Positions 49,197 through 60,031 of a stretch of DNA of 64,000 nucleotides are shown here, in pieces. The stretch is taken from contig CALSFV010000248.1 of assembly GCA_943737045.1 (NCBI GenBank), positions 1 to 64,000 on the forward strand, written 5' to 3'. Source of the stretch: Parapristionchus giblindavisi. Lineage: Eukaryota > Nematoda > Chromadorea > Rhabditida > Diplogasteridae. Each line of letters begins with the position of its first letter. Within the stretch, counting starts at the first letter, position 1. The notes below the pieces were generated by a model. That model searched no databases and was not told the origin of the DNA. It saw nothing but the letters and a program-made list of their open reading frames with translations. The translations under genes and the position numbers were made by a program.

Positions 49197-50698
49197 GATA
49201 AATATTGTTATTATTATTATTATTATTATTGAGAATATTTGTATAAGTGGGAGGATATTTTTTCCGAATAATAGTGTAATTTTACTCCTTAGACATTCAG
49301 ACAAAAAACTAAAGATAAAAGAAACTCAAAAACATAATATCTTAATCGAATGCTAAATAAAACAATGATTGCCGAATTTTTAATTTCAGCATTTGGATTA
49401 CGGTAGGGTACACCATAAATAAAGTCAGTTCGCGATAAAAAAAGGCGAATTAGTTGTGGTTTTTCGGGAAGAAAGCAACGTTTCACCCATTTGTTTTAGT
49501 TTATTTTCATATATGAGTTACATTAATGAATACTCGTCAAATTAAAGAAATAAAAAAAGTCAGCCACCGAGAGGCATTTGTAGGAAAAATAAAACAAAAT
49601 TTTTTTATTGGTTTTTTAAATTTTTTCTGAGCCTCACGGTTTTGGACCGGGATGAGAGTTGGTGTAATTTACCTGCATATTATTACCCATCGTCGCACAC
49701 ACATATCGAACGAATCCGTAAACTTTGAAATTTTGATGCCATTATGTCGAACTTACGTTATTTAGCGAAGGAGCGGATATGACGAACCCTAACTCCGTCT
49801 GTGATCTCATGCCACCCCATGCTACACCTATGCACAATTTGGGCCAGATCGGTTCCTATAACTTTTTGGCCAAGTGCCAAGAGAATGTCACTTGAGCCAG
49901 ATAGTCTCTCTTATAGTATGATTATGGTACAGTATCCCTCATCATAGATTACACTTGACTTATATTATCCGTCGTGATACAGAATCCACCTACCGTATAG
50001 TCATGGTACAGTATTCACTTACCGTATACTCATGATACAGTATCCCCTCATATATTACACTCCACTTATCGTATACTCATGGTACCGTATCCCTCATCAT
50101 TGATTACACTCCACTTACCGTATACTCGTGGTTCAGTATCCCTCATCATAGATTACACTCCACTTACAGTATCTCTCATGGTACAGTATCCCTCATCATT
50201 ACAGGCAGCACACGCCGCGACTGCCGCCCTATGGACGTTCAAGGACGACGCGGACACCGTAGCCTACATGGCCGATATGGACCATATGCACAAAGTGACC
50301 CTTGGTGTGCGTGCGTTCTGTTGTTTCCAAATATCCGAGCTCTAATGGGTTTTTTGATGATTTCAGGTCGATAATGAGGCTGAACTACAGTCGGCCAAGG
50401 AACGTCTGGAGAAGAAGTCACTTCTACACAGGTACACGATTCAGAGAGAGAGAGAGAGTAGGCAAAAGCGAGAGAGTGCAGACGGTTAAGGTGCACCATG
50501 GTGGCCATAATGTAACTTTTGGCGTATTAACGATTTGATTCTTTGAAAATTAGATGTTTACAGACAAAAATCGTAAAAAAATATTATTATTATTATTATA
50601 GAGTATGGATCGAGGACGATATGCCGGTAGCCATCGCGCTCAAGCCATACCCCAAGAACACGGCCAAAGATGCCACCAGACAGCTCAAGCTGTTCTGA
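47369..50698 (+). CDS. PTRHD1: PTRHD1-like peptidyl-tRNA hydrolase-fold protein
   Basis: Four exons, 47369-47458, 50205-50306, 50367-50431, 50602-50698, encode 117 residues, slightly shorter than vertebrate PTRHD1. Family features run the full length: an N-terminal strand ending in ILRRDL, then WPVGAVATQAAHAATAAL, DTVAYMADMDHMHKVTL, a short helix, and the end IALKPYPKN. Pth2-type enzymes release peptides from peptidyl-tRNA. For PTRHD1 itself the enzymatic role is less certain. The start ATG directly follows an acceptor. Intron 1 is 2.75 kb and holds a fold-back element and a tandem array. Exon 2 ends at GGT|GTGCGT; the alternative donor two bases earlier would give an early stop. Confidence 0.93.
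48742..48905 (-). other. Acidic open-frame fragment inside the fold-back element
   Basis: The minus frame ends ..NSDEEEEDMGEWEDHCSFDD, then a short region ending YTYHRFIRKHLAILFDVSK. It does not look like translated repeat. Its last codons fall in a hairpin (48657-48799). It could be the C-terminus of a transposon protein; no family recognised. Confidence 0.3.
49025..49200 (+). mobile_element. Probable retroelement 3' tail, copy 2
   Basis: CTGCCTTCAACCGATTCGCT, CGACGGACCTCCATCAACCT and GATGGAAATAAAG followed by a 65-base AAAG run. Same unit as 12430-12540. Located in the loop of the fold-back element. Confidence 0.65.
49921..50204 (+). repeat. ~51-bp tandem array ending at an acceptor
   Basis: Five to six diverged units of CATGGTACAGTATCCCTCAT, CATAGATTACACTCCACTTA, CCGTATACT. 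The last unit supplies CATCATTACAG, the acceptor of PTRHD1 exon 2. Confidence 0.8.
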
Positions 50699-51336
50699 AA
50701 CAAGCCACGCCCATTTTAGTTGTTGTTTTATTTATATTGATTTTGGTAAACGTTGTTGTAGCATGATTTCCGCCGGGTTTTGGTTTCTGTCTTTTATTGA
50801 TAGTATTATTATATAGATAAACAATTGTTCGAGCTTGCTTAAAAATATTGTTTTTTGTATTTATAATAATATTTTCGATAATATTGTATACGGAGAAAAT
50901 AAGGATACCGCGGTGCTCGATTTTCGCAAAACAAAAACAATATTATAACATTCATCAACTTTATTAGCTTCTTAACAACAACAAATAGGCAATTATGAAT
51001 CGTATATTGTACAGCAGAGGAATTAGTAATGTATTTTTGAAACAAAAAATAAAACGAAAGAAAAGCATTAAATGATTGATTATTGAAACATTCGAAGTTA
51101 ACAAGTAAGAAAAAACAATAACGATTTTAGCATCTTCTAGAATGAGGTTTTAAAACAAGAAATGGAAGAAAAAATATTCGAGCGAGTAATATAATGTACA
51201 CAACATCAACAAAAAATCGGTGAACAAAAGTCGATATCTAGGAGCTACCGTATCCCACTCTAATCGAAATCAGGACATGATTACGATAGTTACGGTAATC
51301 CCATCATAATACCGGGACTCCTTAGTGGCGGAAGGC
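50699..51336. other. Convergent 3' intergenic region
   Basis: AT-rich, no gene. AATAAA on + at 51048-51053 could end the PTRHD1 transcript about 350 bases past its stop. I see no clear signal for the minus-strand gene, whose stop is at 51337. Confidence 0.4.
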
Positions 51337-53532
51337 CTAGAACATAGGCAGGATTTCAAGATCTACTTGTACTCCGGCATGCAGGAAGCGCAATACCTGC
51401 AATAATGATAGTCATGCAAATAACGATAATCATATTTTATACCGTAACAGTGACGGTCAGTGATAGCTTTTTAAAACAGTTTTCGTGCCTTTCTTGATTA
51501 TTGTTCTTCACCCGTTATATATAACATATATGTTCATCAATCAATCAATGCAATCAATAAATCAATTTATTCATGTGAACTATACTACTGCCATTCCCCA
51601 AACCTTTTAAAAAAGGGCGAGATAGTGTGCAAAACGAGGAGAGTTTTCTCTGATTTCCTCTTCTGTTCGTAACTTGTGTGAGCCAAAGAGTTAGTAGTAT
51701 AACCTCACCTCCATCTCAATGTGCATATAGGCCAATTCAACATCGTTGTCGTTCAATTCGAAATAAAAATCGAAATCAGCTGCACGACGCTCATCGACCG
51801 CCCCTTCAAACAGGCGATTCCTGCACGATCCCTGCAATTGATCTTTGATCCGTAAATTCATCTTTGATCTTTGATCTGTAAATTGATATTTGACCTTAGA
51901 TGTCTTAATTGATCTTTGATCTTAGATTTCTTAATCGATATTTGATATCGTTTGATCAATGAACCACAATCTTCGCGTCCTAACTTTGCTTGGTCTCACC
52001 CAACTACACCAAATGAAGATAATAGTTCTTTTTTCTTATTATTCATTATCCTAACAAAGCTAATTTTTTAAAATCTCATAATTCTACCGTAAACCTTACA
52101 TTCGGGTCGGAGAAGTGGAGATACGGATTGGATTCGTCGAGTCTCTGGCCGCACAGCCAGCAGAAAAGAGTGCTGCACTTGCTGCACTTCATCTTATTGC
52201 ATCCAAAGTTCTTCTGCAAATACACAAAATCGGGTAGCTACGGCCATTATGTAGGGTTGAAAAGTTCGTTACAAAGTAAAAAGCCTGGCCGAATTTGAGC
52301 AGAAAATCCAGAAAAATTTAAAAAATCCGACCGCATTTTGAAAATGAGTAACGTAGCTATTCGACGTATGCCTACTGCCGCTTTTAATAGCGTCATTGTC
52401 ATTAAACAAGTTCAAAGATCAAAGACCAAAGTTCAAACCTCGATTTGAGCCTTGCACTCGGGGCATTTCTTGCAGTTCTCCGACAGCCATTGATCGCTTT
52501 TGAAAGAATTGACGAGCTTCTCGAGGGCCGCCTGAGATCATTGAAATGATATTCAAATAAGAATTTTCGATTAAAAAAATCAATATTGACCCAAAATCAA
52601 TGAATAAAAAGCATATTCGTTGGAGAACAATCGATATTTTCACCAAAACAATAATCAATAAATCAATCTCACCATTCCACCGTATCTCTCGGCCATCTGC
52701 GCCTTATTCGAGGTCTTCTCGAACTCCTCCAAAATCTTCCTCTTCCTTTCTGCAAAAAAAGATAAATGGGTATATAACCAACCTAAACAACGATACCCTG
52801 AACACAGCGGGAATTTAAATCATTTAAAAAATCAATAAACCACAGCTACCGTACCCTCGGTATACTCGGCACACGGATCCCGTCCATGGTACGGTCTCAT
52901 GCACAAGACACAGAAGGTTAGCCAGCACTCCTCGCAAATGGTTTCGCGTTGGCCACTGGAATCAATCGATATGTCGTCGAATTACCGTATATTAAATGAG
53001 GACCATATTTCGTCAACAATACTGTATACTATACGTTATCAGAACAGATTCAATCATAATTTGAAAGTGATCTAGCACTCCAAGCCCCGCCCCAATTTTG
53101 ACTGCGCGGGCTTGGACACCTCGATTGATTGATTGCGTAACTTACGGTAGTTCCATCTGAACGTAGCGCCCACAGTCGGGACGAGGACAGACAACAACGT
53201 TGTCGAGACCGGCCAGAGCGTTGTTCAGCAGAATCTTCTCGTATCTGGAAACGGATACGGTAGCAAGAATACGGTAGCAAGAATACGGTATAGTTTCTGG
53301 TCTATCCTTTTAGTTACAGTAATAGCTATGCACTATTGGCCCACACTACTAAATAGTGCAATCATTGAACATATTTATTGTGAAATCAATCAAATTATAT
53401 CATGCAGATGACTAATGAGGTCAGGTACCTCTCAAATTGCTCCTCTCCAATGGCCTTCTTCACAGTAGCATGATCAGCGAGCGAGGTACACCCGTCCGCC
53501 AGGCACTCGAATGCCCGTATCTAACGAATAAT

Positions 53533-53565
<33 letters not shown>

Positions 53566-56500
53566 TTTATTAATTTTATTATTATTATTATCTAAGGAAA
53601 ATATCCATTGGATATCGATAGTTTTGGTTCAACAATTATTCATTGTCATAATAACGTGACAACGTAACAATAAAATACATTTACATACAATAGATTTATC
53701 TACCAGACTAATGTCTGTACCAATAAATCAATCGATAATCAATGAATCAGTCAATAATCAATACTCACAATATCAGTCGCCTTGACGACATAGTACGCGT
53801 CGACGCAGCGGCGGCAGAACTTGTGCGAGCAGGGCAGAAACTCGACACATTCGTTGAGTGGCTTGATATCGACGCACACCTGGGAGTACGGTAAGGTATG
53901 AGGTACGATAATCAATCAATCATTACGCGAACTACAATAAATATTACACTACTTAGACTACGGTATTCTTTAAAAGAGTATTCAATCGATAAGGAGTCAA
54001 AAATAGATACAGTATCCTCGATACTTCCGAACCTCGCACTCGTAAAAACCGTATCCGCTGCCTGACTGGAGATCATCATCATCTGTAGACAAGATTGCAT
54101 TCTGTTATTAATATGCCCTGCTTGAACTACAGTACTCCAAGGTTGATATTGATTGTAGTTAACAATCTGACCTAATTGACATACAGTAGTGGACAAGTAC
54201 CGTACCTTTGCATTCTCGATCGCCGTGAGCCTGCTTCCAGCAGTATATGCAGAAATGGAACCAGCATCGATCACAATCTGCACTTGTCGAACTGCAATAA
54301 AGAGCTACTGTAATGCAGGAGTACTGTAATAAAAGACTACTGTACAGCAGTACTGTACTAAAGGGCTACTGTAATGCAGGAGTACTGTATATGATATGGA
54401 CACCTACCCAACATCGACCTGGAACACATATCTACAGTGTGGATCGGGACAGATCACGCAGAGCCGATTGCTCGAAGATGACTGTGAAATATCGCTGAAA
54501 CAATTTGGCTTGCGTTTAGGGTTTGGATCAATAAATCAATATACTGACCAGCCGTATCTGTTGCTATGGTAGTCTCTATGGCCACCAACTGAGTCGTGAT
54601 ATTGACCGCGCCTACGTCCGTAGTCCTGAAGAGTGTTGAATGATTGATTAAAATGATATTGTAATTCGTCAATATTTCGTTAACAGTATTTCATTCCACA
54701 CAGTTTACTAACAAGCATTATCGATTACCTAACAATCAATCACCAAAATATCGATTACCTCACAATGGTATCCATCACATTGTTCACTCTTGCACTGCGT
54801 GCAGAAGGAGGACCAACAAGCATCACACTCAGCCACACGACGATTACTGTAAGCACACCATAATTAGAACATAATAAAATTGTTTACACATGATCAGCTT
54901 CAATATCTATACCATGTATGATATCTATATGTATATAGACTACATGTTATAACAATAGGCGAGCAAAACATGGGGCGTACTCTGTTATCGTTTGGTTAGT
55001 GAAATTTCCAGCTGCAAAACTATTTGATACACAAATCACTGCTTACTCTACTACCCCTAGTAAACGTAGGCACCGGATTGTGCGGTTCAGATTGTTCAGT
55101 TCTGTGTTTTACTAATCCGGGATCTATTTTACGGATTTAATGTAAACGAATACATATAACACGCTGTCTTAGAAAATCCACATAGGTGCGGTATCGACGA
55201 AAAATGGATTTTTTTCTATGTATGATAATTACAGGCTCCATGAGTGAAGTTCACTGGTACTTGGAAATTCCTTCAAATTGCAAATTCGCTTTAGGAGATG
55301 ACCACACAACGATTTGGCGCCTTTTCCTAAAAAGTTTATTTCGAATTCAATCGATTCGGGAACGGGAGCAATCGACTCCTTAGCTAATTCTAAGAAACTA
55401 TTGTCAAGGGGAGTTTTTTGATCAAAGATCAACGAACGCTGGAATTTTGAATTTTCGAAAATAATTTTACATTAAATTAATTCTCACTATTTTCCCATGG
55501 CCTAGGTAATTTTTTTATTTGCTTAATATCTTCTTCATATTACATTACACCTTCATTTTAAAATTCATATTTTTTTTTAAATATGAAATTTGTAAAAGAA
55601 TCGTTTTTGTAACGAAAATCGTAATTATGGTGTGCACCTACAGTAATCCCTAATCGATCAATTTGGAAATTTGGTAGTTTTAAACATATTTCACCGCTGT
55701 TCTTGACATGACTGAGGTATATAACTACTCCTCGTCTTCGGAGTGCACCTGCACGGTACATAGCTGGTCAATATTCTATGATATTTTGATTTTTCAGCAA
55801 TAACTTTCTTCCCAGTCAACCGTTTCTCTTCATTTTTTAGTATGTTTGTTTAGATGATACTATGATATAGTGATCCAATTTTTATCGATAATAGATAATA
55901 AACAACGAAATAGTAATAAATTTACGAAAAATGTCAATTTTCAGCAAAATCAGCACCTGGGAATAGGTGCACGCCGAAGACGAAGTGTAGTCGTATACCT
56001 CAGTCATGTCAAGAACAGCGGTGAAATATGTTTAAAACTACCAAATTTCCAAATTCACCGATTAGGGATTACTGTAGGTGCACACCATAATTACGATTTT
56101 TGTTACAAAAACAATTCTTTTACAAATTTCATATTTTTAAAAAATTATGAATTTTAAAATGAAGGTGTAATATGATATGAAGAAGATACTAAGCAAATAA
56201 AAAATTTACCTAGGCCATGGGAAAATAGTGAGAATTAATTTAATGTAAAATTATTTTCGAAAATTAAAAATTCCAGCGTTCGTTGATCTTTGATAAAAAA
56301 AACTCCCCTTGATAATAGTTTCTTAGAATTAGCTAAGGAGTCGATTGCACCCGCTCCCGAATCGATTAGATTCGCAATAAACTTTTTAGGAAAAGGCGCC
56401 AAATCGTTGTGTGGTCATCCCCTGAAGCGATTTTTCAATTTGAAGGAATTTCCAAGTTCCAGTGAACTTCACTCATTAAGCCTGTAATTATCATACATAG

Positions 56501-57028
56501 AACAGAAAAATCCATTTTTCGTCGATATCACAAAAAAATTCGGTTGTTGAATTCTCTCAGATAGTGTGATATATCGGACAATCAGTAAACACTCAAAAGA
56601 ACATTTAGAAGAATAGAAAACATAGAAGTGAAATCTCAATCGGCTGATGAATACCATACATTTTCGTCACCCTCGCATGATCGTTTTCTATAGTGGTTAA
56701 ATTTTAGAAATACGGAGGTCCGATTAAGAAAAATCGTTACCCTTTCGCTTAAATTATAATCTTTCTCGTAAAAAGAGCGTTATATAGTGGGTCAATCCTA
56801 AAAATGAGCCGTATATGGCGGGTCGACCCTCCCATTGTGAGGGTATGAAAATGTATGGATGAATACTATTACAACGTACCGTGGGTGAATCACTGCAACG
56901 CCGCCACAGGAGCAGCGCATTCTAATTAAGAGTCGACGAGATTGGACGAAGTGAGTGCTGCAATGGCTGCAACCAGTTGCTAATATTAAGTTAATAATAA
57001 ACAAAATATACAAATAAAAGTTGTGCAT
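51337..57028 (-). CDS. RNF14-like RING-between-RING E3 ubiquitin ligase with extra IBR modules
   Basis: Transfers ubiquitin through a RING2 cysteine. Fifteen exons in order: 57028-56880, 54846-54759, 54625-54549, 54494-54408, 54291-54206, 54082-54033, 53879-53769, 53520-53429, 53244-53146, 52955-52855, 52749-52673, 52531-52439, 52213-52100, 51831-51709, 51396-51337. All phases agree, giving 468 residues. RING1 starts C178, C181 and ends C196-x-H198-x2-C201-x2-C204. The canonical IBR starts C266. RING2 is CPEC..GCNKMKCSKC..FCWLC with C380 as the likely catalytic cysteine, followed by NPYLHFSDP, an RNF14 hallmark. Unusually, two IBR-like zinc modules (about residues 20-78 and 117-161) precede RING1, and no RWD domain is seen. 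The start at 57028 is weak: the hydrophobic first 17 residues may be intron, with an acceptor at 56980, and an earlier exon may exist. Confidence 0.85.
51599..51678 (+). mobile_element. Short repeat, GGCGAG/ACGAGGAGAG family
   Basis: GGGCGAGATAGTGTGCAAAA, CGAGGAGAGTTTTCTCTGAT and TTCTGTTCGTAACTT; in the last intron of the RBR gene. Confidence 0.6.
52249..52370. mobile_element. MITE, CATAGGTCGAA family, diverged
   Basis: TGTAGGGTTGAAAAGTTCGT at the left, GTAGCTATTCGACGTATGCC at the right, CCGACCGCATTTTGA inside. RBR intron. Confidence 0.75.
53525..53592. repeat. (AAT)n/(ATT)n palindrome
   Basis: AAT run followed by an ATT run in an RBR intron; able to fold on itself. Confidence 0.9.
55150..56545. 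mobile_element. Fold-back element with ~0.6-kb inverted arms
   Basis: The left arm (about 55150-55770) matches the right arm (about 55965-56545) in reverse complement. Shared pieces include GAAGTTCACTGG, CCCATGGCCTAGG, GGTGTGCACCTACAGTAATC and TTCTTGACATGACTGAGGTA. Matching 65-67-residue open frames appear in opposite directions but show no known domain. It lies in the first visible intron of the RBR gene. Confidence 0.92.
56655..56857. mobile_element. MITE, CATACATTTTC ends, copy 2
   Basis: CATACATTTTCGTCACCCTC at the left and GAGGGTATGAAAATGTATG at the right, with TATAGTGGGTCAATC and GGCGGGTCGACCC inside. It ends 23 bases from the first visible RBR exon. Confidence 0.88.
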
Positions 57029-58307
57029 AATGTTACAATTGTATTACAAACGTTAACGTGGAAATGTTATTAATATCAGTAGATAGTGTGCGTTTCGGCA
57101 TCTATGTCGACTTAACGGCAAATAAAGAGGGTAAAACTGAAGAGTACTAATGGGCAGGGCTCGAAACGATGATAAATATTGTATTCATCAATAACGGTAA
57201 GCGGTTCTGAGTGAGCAAAAGGAGAGAAATGAAAATTTTACCAGAAAATACATTTATTCATAGCAAATAGACTTGATCAAGGCGAATATAAGCAGAGTCA
57301 TTGCATGAGCGCGACGTTAACAAGAAATTATTTAGGAATAATATTAAGAAACTAGAATAACAAACGAAGAAAACGAGAGTGCAACTATCGATTGAAAATG
57401 CCCAGGAAATACCTTATTATAGAATTACAAAAGTTTTGCACACTCTGCGCCAAATGCCGAATATAGTAAACTTCTGCACCGTTGAGAAAAACGCACTCCA
57501 AATTTTCGGAAGGTTTTTTCGAACGTTTTTTCAATGCATATTAATTTTATTTTTATTGAAAGTCCTGTGAAATGATGAAGAAACGCCATAAAATTCGATA
57601 AACTAAGAGAAAAAGGTATGTCGCGCGAAGAAGTGGGCGCAGTCTGAGTATTGCGCGGCAAACAGCGGAATTTGTATTGTTCGGACAGTTTTAATTCTAT
57701 AATATACGAAATGCATTGATGGGTTTGCTGGGTCAAAGTTATGACATGATACCTTTTGAACTTTTATTTTCTTTTATTATTTTCATTTTATATTTTCTTT
57801 TTACATTTCATTTCTTTTCATTTTATTTCGTTTCATTATATATATTTTTATTTCCAACAATTATGCGATGTAGTATTTGGTCAGTGATTCAAATACAATT
57901 TGTAACGCCACATCGTTTTTGTTTCCTGGTTTTGCAATGATATTCAGATATGTAATTAATGGCAATGAATAATATTTAATTCTTGAGAATTTTTTAAAGC
58001 AAATGTTGTAGAAGCTCATCGCAATCGAGTGTGGCTGCTGTATGTACTATTGTACGTCTCTAGTCACACTCGACGGTGATTAGAGATCATGCACTGAGGG
58101 TTAGTTCCGAAATTTCGAAAAGAAATTGAATTGAAACAAATAAGTAATGAATAAAATATATAAAAATTTTTAAAAAAGAGTCGTACTGGATTTGTAAGTA
58201 AATCTATGGCGTGGTATTTTTCAGTAAACTTTTTCTCTCCTTTGTTTTTTTGTTCAGCGATAATTTTATCAAAAGAATTTGCATTCAAATCATTCAATTA
58301 TTTTCCG
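57029..58307. other. Divergent intergenic region
   Basis: AT-rich DNA between the RBR gene (minus) and the first Tyr/Gly/Gln-rich gene (plus). It should hold both promoters and possibly an upstream RBR exon, but no convincing exon is visible. A small inverted repeat (CGAGTGTG .. CACACTCG, 58026-58073) is the only structure noted. Confidence 0.4.
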
Positions 58308-58314
58308 TATTAAA
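58308..58314 (+). promoter_or_regulatory. TATA-like box, first Tyr/Gly/Gln-rich gene
   Basis: TATTAAA within TTTTCCGTATTAAAGCACTC, 68 bases before the start codon. The same context precedes the paralogue at 59951, so the promoter was duplicated with the gene. Confidence 0.6.
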
Positions 58315-58381
58315 GCACTCGTTTGGCGGTTGGAATCATTCTTCCCCCTTGTCTTCACTTCTCTCATCTTCTTCACTAACG

Positions 58382-59284
58382 ATGGCTCACAACCAGGCTC
58401 CCGCCCAGGTCAACTCCTCTCGCACCAACGTAACTGCCTTGCTACCTTAAACCTTAAACCTTAACCTTAAGTCATGAACAAAAATCTTCAATCTTAATCT
58501 TATGACCGTGGCCTAAGCTCTTAGATCTAAGTCCCTCACCATAATGCTCAAGTCTGATCTAAAACCGTCCACTAGCATTAAGATTCTTAACCTAAACCCT
58601 AAGTAACCCTATGCATTTTGCCTTCAACACCTAAGTTGTTATTTTCAGCAGCCGTACATCGCGAGCGAGTACTACGGTGGTACAGGCCTTGCTCAGCCGA
58701 GCGGATACGCTCCCGGACAGCTCTACTCGCCAGGGGGATATGCCTCGTCGCGTTCCTCCGCCCAGGTACGCAATCGATCTTTGATCTTTGCATCACTTGA
58801 TCTCTGATTTTTGCAGCCTGCTGGTCTTGGTAGTCTTAACGCGCTCCAGCAGCAGCAGTTCGCTCAGCAGCCATACGGTCAGGAGCAGTATGGCCAACAG
58901 TACGCGCAGCAGTATTATCAGCAGCCATACGGTCTACAGTACTTGCAAGAGCAGGAGCTATACGGAGCTCAGCAGGAGTACGGACAGCTCTACGGAGCTC
59001 AGCAGCTCCAGTATCAGTTTGGAGCTCGCCCATCCCCATCGGCTGGATCCGTCGTCACTGCTATCGAGCAGACTCCCGCTGGTAAGCTCCTTTTCTAGCA
59101 CTGCTCATTGAGCTCTGCTGCTGTATTCGACCTGTATTTGTCATTTATGTCATTATGCCATTCATTTTGTCATTTATGTCATCTGAATATGTCATTTACA
59201 GGAACTGTCATTCGCATTGGCAACACTGCCGAGTGCACCAGCCAGCAGCTCCGTGCCGCTCCAGAATCGATCTACTACTCCTAA
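58382..59284 (+). CDS. Tyr/Gly/Gln-rich protein, paralogue 1 (function unknown)
   Basis: Four exons, 58382-58408, 58649-58765, 58817-59081, 59202-59284, encode 163 residues. No signal peptide or membrane segment. Exon 2 encodes QPYIASEYYGG..GYAPGQLYSPGG. Exon 3 is a Gln-Tyr-Gly run with repeated QQ(Y/P)Y and YG(A/Q)QQ pieces, prion-like in composition. The C-terminus (TVIRIGNTAECTSQQ) is more ordinary. Exon 2 is closely similar to exon 2 of the next gene (23 of 29 compared residues identical), so the pair is a tandem duplication. TATA-type promoter and compact size suggest strong, tissue-limited expression. A structural or condensate-forming role is only a guess. Confidence 0.8.
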
Positions 59285-59532
59285 GCTGCGACTCCGTCTA
59301 TTCGAATCTAGTTCCTCCCCCTACTAGTATTTTCGTATAAAAAGAGTGTAGATCTATTGTGTTGGCATTAGCATATTCATTTACAAATATGCACATGCAA
59401 TGGTGTCTATTGCGAATGAAAACAGATTAAGAAGATGAGACAGATAAATACAATCATCCGAGCTTCTTCTGTAAATTCTGCAATCTTCGATTTCTTGATA
59501 TCTATCTCTATCTCTTGATCTCTTGGAAATAT

Positions 59533-59643
59533 TTTAGTTTACTGCAAACTTTTCAAAAACATAATTTCATAGCTCAAATATGAAAAATTTCAGTTTACTT
59601 CAAACTTTTCAAAAAGATAATTTCATAGCTCTAATATGAAATA
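59533..59643 (+). repeat. Two-copy 56-bp tandem repeat
   Basis: Two units of TTTAGTTTACTGCAAACTTT, TCAAAAA(C/G)ATAATTTCATAGCTC, AATATGAAA in the spacer between the paralogues. At about 59770-59850 lies a remnant with GCGTATTCGTAATCAGCATC, matching the 13220-type element. Confidence 0.8.
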
Positions 59644-59950
59644 GCTTGGCCTTCACAGCAGTATACGAAGTACTTGGTCGTGATTTGAAAGCCCTCTGAG
59701 CCTAATTCTCTAAGCCATACGGATAGCTTGTGAAGAAAATCACTAAAACTAAATACTGATTTTCTCGAAACTCTGGTGGACTGAGCGTATTCGTAATCAG
59801 CATCGAAAAATTTTTGGAGTCATGGTAATCTCATTTGAAAAGAACATTGAGAACAACTGATTGAACAGCTTCAATGATGATCTGTGATCTTTTGTTCGTG
59901 TTCTGTTGTATCTTTAATTAGAAATATTCAAATCGACGCAACATTTTCCA

Positions 59951-59957
59951 TATAAAA
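59951..59957 (+). promoter_or_regulatory. TATA box, second Tyr/Gly/Gln-rich gene
   Basis: TATAAAA within TTTTCCATATAAAAGCATGC, 75 bases before the start codon, aligned with the promoter of the first paralogue over roughly 50 bases. Confidence 0.75.
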
Positions 59958-60031
59958 GCATGCGATTGGTGGTCGAATTCATTGTCCCCTTTCTTCACTC
60001 GACCCCTCCCCCTCCGCTCTCGTCTCCAATA

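Larger units (their letters stand above)
47604..49920. mobile_element. Fold-back element with ~0.67-kb inverted arms
   Basis: The left arm (about 47604-48280) and right arm (about 49254-49920) are near-perfect reverse complements. Shared pieces include GCGACGATGGGTAATAATAT, GGCTCAGAAAAAATT and CCTCTCGGTGGCTGACTTTT with their complements. The middle (about 1 kb) holds a small hairpin, a short open frame and a retroelement-like tail with an AAAG run. No transposase recognised. It fills most of PTRHD1 intron 1. Confidence 0.92.

Noticed and set aside
56980..57028. Signal peptide on the RBR ligase
   Set aside because: The hydrophobic stretch is AT-rich, intron-like and preceded by an acceptor-like ATTAG. 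A secreted RBR ligase is implausible, though the ATG was kept as a provisional start.
57425..57736. A 103-residue minus-strand open frame upstream of the RBR gene
   Set aside because: No domain, poor composition, and no splice link to the RBR frame. It is treated as chance in AT-rich DNA.
58440..58480. Telomere-like CCTTAAACCTTAAACC repeat
   Set aside because: Only a few imperfect units, not the nematode TTAGGC repeat, and placed in an intron.
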